The notes under the pieces: model-generated
What the model was told of the DNA's origin: nothing
The model's input: only the letters and a program-made list of their open reading frames with translations
Database searches by the model: none
Program-made: the position numbers and the translations under genes
Shown: in pieces, positions 59,871-64,000 of the stretch
Numbering within the stretch: position 1 is the stretch's first letter
Layout of the letters: each line of letters opens with the position of its first letter
DNA from: Labedella populi
GTDB lineage: Bacteria > Actinomycetota > Actinomycetes > Actinomycetales > Microbacteriaceae
Assembly (NCBI RefSeq): GCF_004078655.1
Contig: NZ_RZNC01000007.1
Coordinates: 46,803-110,802 of the forward strand
Length of the DNA stretch: 64,000 nt
Direction: 5' to 3'

Positions 59871-60908
59871 TCAGACGAATCGCACCCAGTTCGCGCCGCG
59901 GCCCGTCTCGGCCCGCTGCAGCAGCTGCAGTCGGTCACCCTCGGCCGCGTACAGCGACACGGTCGTCGAGAGTTCACCCGCGACGACGACGTGCATGCCG
60001 TCGGGGCTGATGGCGAAGCCACGGGGCTGGGGTTCGGTGGCGACGAACGATGCCGAGGAGGTGAGCGAGCCGTCCGCCGCGACGGCGACGGAACTGAGCG
60101 TGGCCGCGGTGCGTTCGGACGCCCAGATGCGGTTCCCGCCGTCGGCGAGGTGCAGGTCGGCACCCCAGATGAGGTGCTCCTCGCGCGGATCGGCGCCAAA
60201 GCGGCTCACGGCCAGTCCCTGACTGGGGTCGAACGCGTCGGCCGCGCCGCGGAGTTCGAGCGTGCCCGTCTCGGCGTCAGGCACGTAGTGGAGTACTTGC
60301 CCGGTGAACTCGGTGTTCACGTACACCGCGTCGCCGGCCGCGTTGAGCACGAGATGACGCGGACCGCTGCCGCTCGGCGCGTCGACGGTGGGCGGGTCGA
60401 GTGGAGTGAGCGCGGCGTCCGAACCCAGCGCGTACTGGGCGACGAGGTCGGCACCGAGGGACACGAAGTAGGCGAAGCGGCCGTCGGCGCTCGGAAGCAC
60501 GGAATGCAGGTTGGGGTAATCGATGCGGGCGACGGGCTCTCCCACCACCCCGTCGTCGACGACGGCGCTGATGCCGTAGCCGCCTCCGTACGAGGCTCCG
60601 AGCAGGACCCTCCCTTCGCGGGCCAGGGCGAGGTAGTTCATACCGCCGCCGGGCAGGGCTCGGCGGGAGAGGACGGAGAGCGCGCCGCTCGAGCGGTCGA
60701 GGCTCAGCGTCACGATGCCGGCCGACTCGTGCCCGCCGCCCGCCTTCACTCCCGCGTAGACGAGGTCGCGCTCGGTGTCGACGACGAACGTGGAGGTTCC
60801 GGCGAGATCGCCGGTCACCGTGAGGCGCTCGAGGGAGTCACCGACGAGACGGAAGGTGCTGATGCTGCCGTCGCCGGAGTTGGCGACGAGGACGAGGGAA
60901 TCGGTCAT
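59871..60908 (-). CDS. lactonase family protein (seven-bladed beta-propeller)
   Basis: A 345-residue propeller of the 6-phosphogluconolactonase (YbhE/Pgl) type. Repeated strand motifs include GTSTFVVDTERDLVYAG, NLHSVLPSADGRFAYF, SGPRHLVLNAAGDAVYV and PRGFAISPDGMHVVVAG. The NLHS and GPRH histidines are the usual active-site residues. It is cytoplasmic (no signal). It may hydrolyse 6-phosphogluconolactone in the pentose phosphate pathway, but many family members act on other lactones. A 34-bp piece of the same sequence is found at 62.3 kb. Confidence 0.85.
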   Translation of the reverse strand: MTDSLVLVANSGDGSISTFRLVGDSLERLTVTGDLAGTSTFVVDTERDLVYAGVKAGGGHESAGIVTLSLDRSSGALSVLSRRALPGGGMNYLALAREGRVLLGASYGGGYGISAVVDDGVVGEPVARIDYPNLHSVLPSADGRFAYFVSLGADLVAQYALGSDAALTPLDPPTVDAPSGSGPRHLVLNAAGDAVYVNTEFTGQVLHYVPDAETGTLELRGAADAFDPSQGLAVSRFGADPREEHLIWGADLHLADGGNRIWASERTAATLSSVAVAADGSLTSSASFVATEPQPRGFAISPDGMHVVVAGELSTTVSLYAAEGDRLQLLQRAETGRGANWVRFV

Positions 60909-60951
60909 GCCTCGATCGTAGACATCCCGTGGCCCACTGCGGCGACCTCGG

Positions 60952-62223
60952 TCAGCCGAGAACGGCGTGCGCGATCGTGAAGATCACCAGTCCGGCGAGC
61001 GCCCCGACGACGGTGCCATTGAGGCGGATGTACTGCAGATCACGCCCGACCATGAGCTCGATCTTCTCGGTAGTCTCCTCCGCGTCCCAGCGTGAAACGG
61101 TGTCGGTGATGATGGACGCGATGTCGTGCCGGTACCGGTCGACGAGGAAGACCGCGGCGTCGACGACTCGGCCGTCGACACGGCTCTGGAGCGCGGAATC
61201 CGTCGTCAGCCGCGCGCCGATGTCGCCGAGCACCTGCACCACGCGTCGGCGGAGCCCGCTCTGCGGGTCGGCGAGCGAGTCGAGCAGGCCGGCGCGCGCC
61301 GTGTTCCACGCCTCGGCGGCCAACTCGCGTACGCGCGGGCTGTCGAAGAGCGTCGCCTTGGCGTCGTCGAGTCGCGCCATGGTCTTCGGGTCGTGCTGCA
61401 GGTCGTCGGCCAGGCGCGCGAGGTACCCGTCGATCGCGACGCGGGCGGGGTGCTGCGGGTCGGCCTGAGCGGCGGCGACGAACTTCACGGCTTCGTTGTA
61501 GACGGCGTCGTCGACGAGGCGCGTCGCCATCGAGGGCACCCACGACGGGAGGCGCCGCGAGACGAGTCCGGCGAAGGAGTCGTGGTTGGACGCCAACCAC
61601 GTCCCGATGCTGTCGAGAGCGAGGTCCACGGCACCGTGGTGCGCACCGGACTGCACGGTCCGGCCCAGCAGGGCGCCGAGCGGCGGACCCGACTGTGGTT
61701 CGATGAGGTGCTTGCGGGCGAGGTCCTCGATGACGTCGTGCACATCGTCGTCGCTCAAGGCGCGCAGGACGCTCGCCGCCATGAGCGCCCCCTCAGTGCC
61801 GACCCGTTCGGTGTGCTCCGGCACGCTCAACCACTCCCCGAGCCGCGCGGCGACCCCGGCGCTCTCGAGTTTGGTGCGCACGACGTCCCCGCGCAGGAAC
61901 TCGGTCTCGACGAATTCGCCGAGGTTGATTCCGATCTCGTCCTTGCGGTTCGGGATGATCGCCGTGTGCGGGATCGGGATGCCGAGCGGATGCCGGAACA
62001 GCGCAGTCACCGCGAACCAGTCGGCCAGCGCGCCGACCATGCCCCCTTCGGCGAACGCACGCACGTAGGCGAGCGGCGGGTGCTCCTGCTGGAGCACAAA
62101 TGCGATCACGAACAGCACCGCCATGAACACCAGCGCGCCCAGTGCGACCCCCTTCATGACCCGCAGCCCCCGGCGGCGCTCCTGGTCGGCGGGGCTCAGC
62201 AACTGTGTCCGATTGTGTGCCAT
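60952..62223 (-). CDS. DUF445 family membrane protein
   Basis: A 423-residue protein. Helix 1 (about residues 25-45) is followed by YVRAFAEGGMVGALADWFAVTALFRHPLGIPIPHTAIIPNRKDEIG, the DUF445 signature. A long helical middle and a C-terminal membrane helix (VVGALAGLVIFTIAHAVLG) follow. Function unknown; the topology suggests an envelope protein with a large helical domain between two anchors. It ends 44 bp from the lactonase start, and the two genes may be co-transcribed. Confidence 0.87.
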   Translation of the reverse strand: MAHNRTQLLSPADQERRRGLRVMKGVALGALVFMAVLFVIAFVLQQEHPPLAYVRAFAEGGMVGALADWFAVTALFRHPLGIPIPHTAIIPNRKDEIGINLGEFVETEFLRGDVVRTKLESAGVAARLGEWLSVPEHTERVGTEGALMAASVLRALSDDDVHDVIEDLARKHLIEPQSGPPLGALLGRTVQSGAHHGAVDLALDSIGTWLASNHDSFAGLVSRRLPSWVPSMATRLVDDAVYNEAVKFVAAAQADPQHPARVAIDGYLARLADDLQHDPKTMARLDDAKATLFDSPRVRELAAEAWNTARAGLLDSLADPQSGLRRRVVQVLGDIGARLTTDSALQSRVDGRVVDAAVFLVDRYRHDIASIITDTVSRWDAEETTEKIELMVGRDLQYIRLNGTVVGALAGLVIFTIAHAVLG

Positions 62224-62271
62224 CCAGTCATCCTTACACGCGGTTCCAGCGTGAGCGTCGGTGTCTGTCCG

Positions 62272-62305
62272 CCCAGATCAGATGCTCCTCCCGCGGATCG
62301 GCGCC
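62272..62305 (-). pseudogene. 34-bp lactonase gene fragment in a 344-bp gene-free stretch
   Basis: Bases 62272-62305 match 60164-60197 of the lactonase gene at 31 of 34 positions and read GADPREEHLIW on the complement. Nothing else of that gene is present. The rest of 62224-62567 holds no gene I can support: a 9-bp-arm palindrome GATGCCGAG-GT-CTCGGCATC (62429-62448) and, at its right end, the terminator of the next gene. It looks like an old rearrangement scar. Confidence 0.5.
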
Positions 62306-62490
62306 GATGTCGACGTTCCCGAGGAACCGGCACCGATGCCCGGTAGGCGCAACATGAGCCCACGTGGGCGCGACGATCAGGCCGACGAGTGCCGTGACCG
62401 TCACGGTCTGTCTGGCCTGGCGCGGCGTGATGCCGAGGTCTCGGCATCTCGATCAGCATCCGGTTGGCCGGACGACGCGCTCCCCGTCGA

Positions 62491-62550
62491 CGCAGATCCG
62501 CCACCTCCCGCTCCGAACCACGAGAGCTGAAAGGAGGTGGCGGATCTGCG
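62491..62550. terminator. long inverted repeat, terminator of the propeller gene
   Basis: CGCAGATCCGCCACCTCC (62491-62508) is perfectly complementary to 62533-62550, with a 24-nt loop. It lies 17 bp after the stop of the propeller gene on the complement, where a terminator is expected. There is no T run. The long arms could also reflect a small repeated element. Confidence 0.7.
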
Positions 62551-62567
62551 AGATGCCTGCCGGCGAC

Positions 62568-64000
62568 CTACTCGGAGGTTCGCTGGAGGACGATCAGGCC
62601 GGTGGGGAAACGGTCCCGGGCCGATACGTAGACCCTGCCGCGCTCCGAATCCACGGAGACCCCGTAGACCTTGTTCCCATACGCCGTGCCCGGGTAGTTC
62701 GCGATCTCGGTGAGATCGGCCCCGCTGAAGACCCGCACACCGCTCGCCTCGAACGCGTCGCTCGAATGCCCGATGTAGAGCCGCCCCGTCACCGGATCGA
62801 CCGCGACGGACCTGTAGTCAGGGTCGACGACGGCGAGCGACTGCAGCAGGTCGAAGCTCGTGCCGTCGTAGACGCGCACGCCCTCTGTTCCCGTACCGTT
62901 GTTCGTCGTGTAAAGACGGTTCGCCTCGGGATCGAACGCGATGCCGTGGGTCGACCAGTTCTCCCCCGGGGTCGTCACGACCTGCAACGACTCCCCCGTG
63001 GTGGCGTCCAGCACTTCGAAACCACTGCCTCGGGTGGCGCCGAACACCCGCCCGGTGGCGAGGTCGACATCGAGTCCACGGACGTTCGCCGTGAAGGCGA
63101 ACGGTCCACGCACTACCGAGTCGTCGGCGAGGTCCATGACCACCCACGAATTGCCGTAGCCGACGTAGAGCTCGTTCTTCTCCGTGTCGATGGCAACGTC
63201 GCGCACGCCCTCGTCCGTGCCGTTCGGCATGACGTGGGTGGCGACGGTGGTGTCGGTCACCGGGTCGATCTCGAGGATGCGAGCCGGTCGCTGCTCGTTG
63301 CCCACGAACAGGTGGCCCGTCTCGGGGTCGACCACGGAACCCACCGGCTTCACGTCGAGTTCACCATCCTGCTCGGCCGACGGAATGGCCGTGAGCGCCG
63401 AGGCGGTGTACTCGCTTCCGGCCGGAGGGTCGGTCGGATCCGTCGGATCGGTCGGGTCCGTCGGATCGGTCGGGTCCGTCGGATCGGTCGGGTCCGTCGC
63501 TCCCGTGCGTTGACTCACCGTCACGGCGACCGGAGCGAGCTCCGAGCCGGGCGGATTGAGACGGAAGTCGCGGTTGGACACGAAGACGCGCTGGCGCTCC
63601 TCGTCGATCGAAATACCGTAGCCGTCCTTTCCGAAGGACGGATCGGCCATGTCGGCCACCACCTCACCGGTCGCGATGTCGTGCACCGAGAATCCACCGG
63701 TACCCGCGGCGGTGCCCGTGTACCCCACGTAGACCAAGCCGTTGGTCGAGTCGACGTCGAGCTGACGGGCGTTCGGCCGCGTGACCTGCTCCCAGACCTG
63801 CATGTAACCATCGCTCACGTCGAAAGCAGCGATGTTGATCGCATCCGGCACGTCTTCGAAGAACGCGGTGGTGACGTAGCCCTTCGCCGGATCGGCCGCG
63901 ACGTAGTAGGCACCGAGGGTGCCGTTCACGACTCCGAGCGATGCGCCCGTCTCCGCGTCGAGCACCTCGACACCGCGCGACGGCACGGCCCCGTAGACCA
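62568..64000 (-). CDS. YVTN-type beta-propeller repeat protein, C-terminal part (runs off the window)
   Basis: At least 477 residues, open at the right edge. Repeats of about 45 residues carry motifs such as VAIDTEKNELYVGYGNSW, LDVDLATGRVFGAT, IAFDPEANRLYTTNN, VAVDPVTGRLYIGHSSDAF and VSVDSERGRVYVSARD, typical of YVTN/NHL-type surface propellers. Two groups of blades are joined by a TDP repeat linker, so the protein may contain two propellers. The N terminus is outside the window. No membrane anchor or sortase signal is seen at the C terminus (ends VLQRTSE). Probably secreted, with unknown binding role. Confidence 0.75.
   Translation of the reverse strand, partial: VYGAVPSRGVEVLDAETGASLGVVNGTLGAYYVAADPAKGYVTTAFFEDVPDAINIAAFDVSDGYMQVWEQVTRPNARQLDVDSTNGLVYVGYTGTAAGTGGFSVHDIATGEVVADMADPSFGKDGYGISIDEERQRVFVSNRDFRLNPPGSELAPVAVTVSQRTGATDPTDPTDPTDPTDPTDPTDPTDPPAGSEYTASALTAIPSAEQDGELDVKPVGSVVDPETGHLFVGNEQRPARILEIDPVTDTTVATHVMPNGTDEGVRDVAIDTEKNELYVGYGNSWVVMDLADDSVVRGPFAFTANVRGLDVDLATGRVFGATRGSGFEVLDATTGESLQVVTTPGENWSTHGIAFDPEANRLYTTNNGTGTEGVRVYDGTSFDLLQSLAVVDPDYRSVAVDPVTGRLYIGHSSDAFEASGVRVFSGADLTEIANYPGTAYGNKVYGVSVDSERGRVYVSARDRFPTGLIVLQRTSE
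63427..63501 (-). repeat. TDP-coding tandem repeat in the propeller gene
   Basis: Two alternating 9-bp units (ACGGACCCG and ACCGATCCG on the complement) form an 18-bp repeat coding for eight TDP units followed by PP. It makes an acidic, proline-rich linker between two propeller segments, and the copy number could vary by slippage without changing the frame. Confidence 0.85.

Noticed and set aside
1..64000. tRNA, rRNA, insertion sequences, phage or plasmid genes
   Set aside because: I saw no cloverleaf-type tRNA ends, no transposase, integrase or phage structural motifs; a dedicated RNA search was not possible here.

Overview
The window is GC-rich (roughly 70% by eye). Codons are strongly G/C-ending, ribosome sites are of the AGGAG type, and start/stop overlaps of the ATGA or GTGA kind are very frequent. 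With the actinobacterial families present (MSMEG_4193-type phosphatase, DUF3090, SCO1664, DUF3140, PucR), this points to a chromosome segment of a high-GC actinobacterium. Microbacteriaceae or a close relative is my best guess from gene content, but it is not proven. I recognised no rRNA, tRNA, CRISPR array, transposase or phage gene.

Layout. 1-17.4 kb is mainly housekeeping: a DUF917 fragment with a divergent PucR regulator, a methyltransferase, a siderophore-interacting reductase with an iron-box-like site, a 5'-3' exonuclease, the conserved trio phosphatase/DUF3090/SCO1664, a MoxR ATPase with its VWA partner, DUF3140, a phosphoribosyltransferase, an ABC-F protein with a terminator-like leader, and an AarF/UbiB-type kinase lacking its N terminus. 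A decayed histidine kinase ends this part. 17.4-26.2 kb is a tightly overlapped catabolic operon: DeoR regulator (divergent), sarcosine-oxidase-like FAD enzyme, polar amino-acid ABC transporter, PfkB kinase, FGGY kinase, class II aldolase and aldo/keto reductase. These fit import and breakdown of sugar-amino acid conjugates such as Amadori compounds. 26.2-37.4 kb is a second operon on the other strand: HyuA/HyuB (ATP-dependent hydantoinase/oxoprolinase), a second FAD oxidase, a complete oligopeptide ABC transporter and a LysR regulator, behind a 20-bp palindrome.

37.6-45.9 kb holds a LacI/GH2 glycosidase pair with two operator-like sites, two short-chain dehydrogenases, a truncated TspO-like gene, and a full-length AarF kinase behind a PadR regulator. 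46-54.6 kb holds an amino-acid permease, a sugar ABC operon with a GH4 phospho-glycosidase and a BadF-type kinase, and its ROK regulator. 54.7-56.4 kb is a zinc-ribbon SDR with a small coupled protein.

The most interesting region is 56.4-59.8 kb. A NarL-type two-component system is divergently arranged around a perfect 10-bp-arm inverted repeat. The kinase side starts with an unlisted gene for a 35-36 residue peptide with two C-terminal cysteines. The regulator side is followed by a secreted 264-residue protein whose last 60 residues are hydrophobic, glycine-rich and carry six cysteines, similar in plan to halocin-C8-type bacteriocin precursors. A 70-residue two-helix membrane protein and a strong terminator follow. 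This looks like a peptide-induced bacteriocin locus. The window ends with a lactonase-type propeller, a DUF445 membrane protein and a partial YVTN-type beta-propeller protein.
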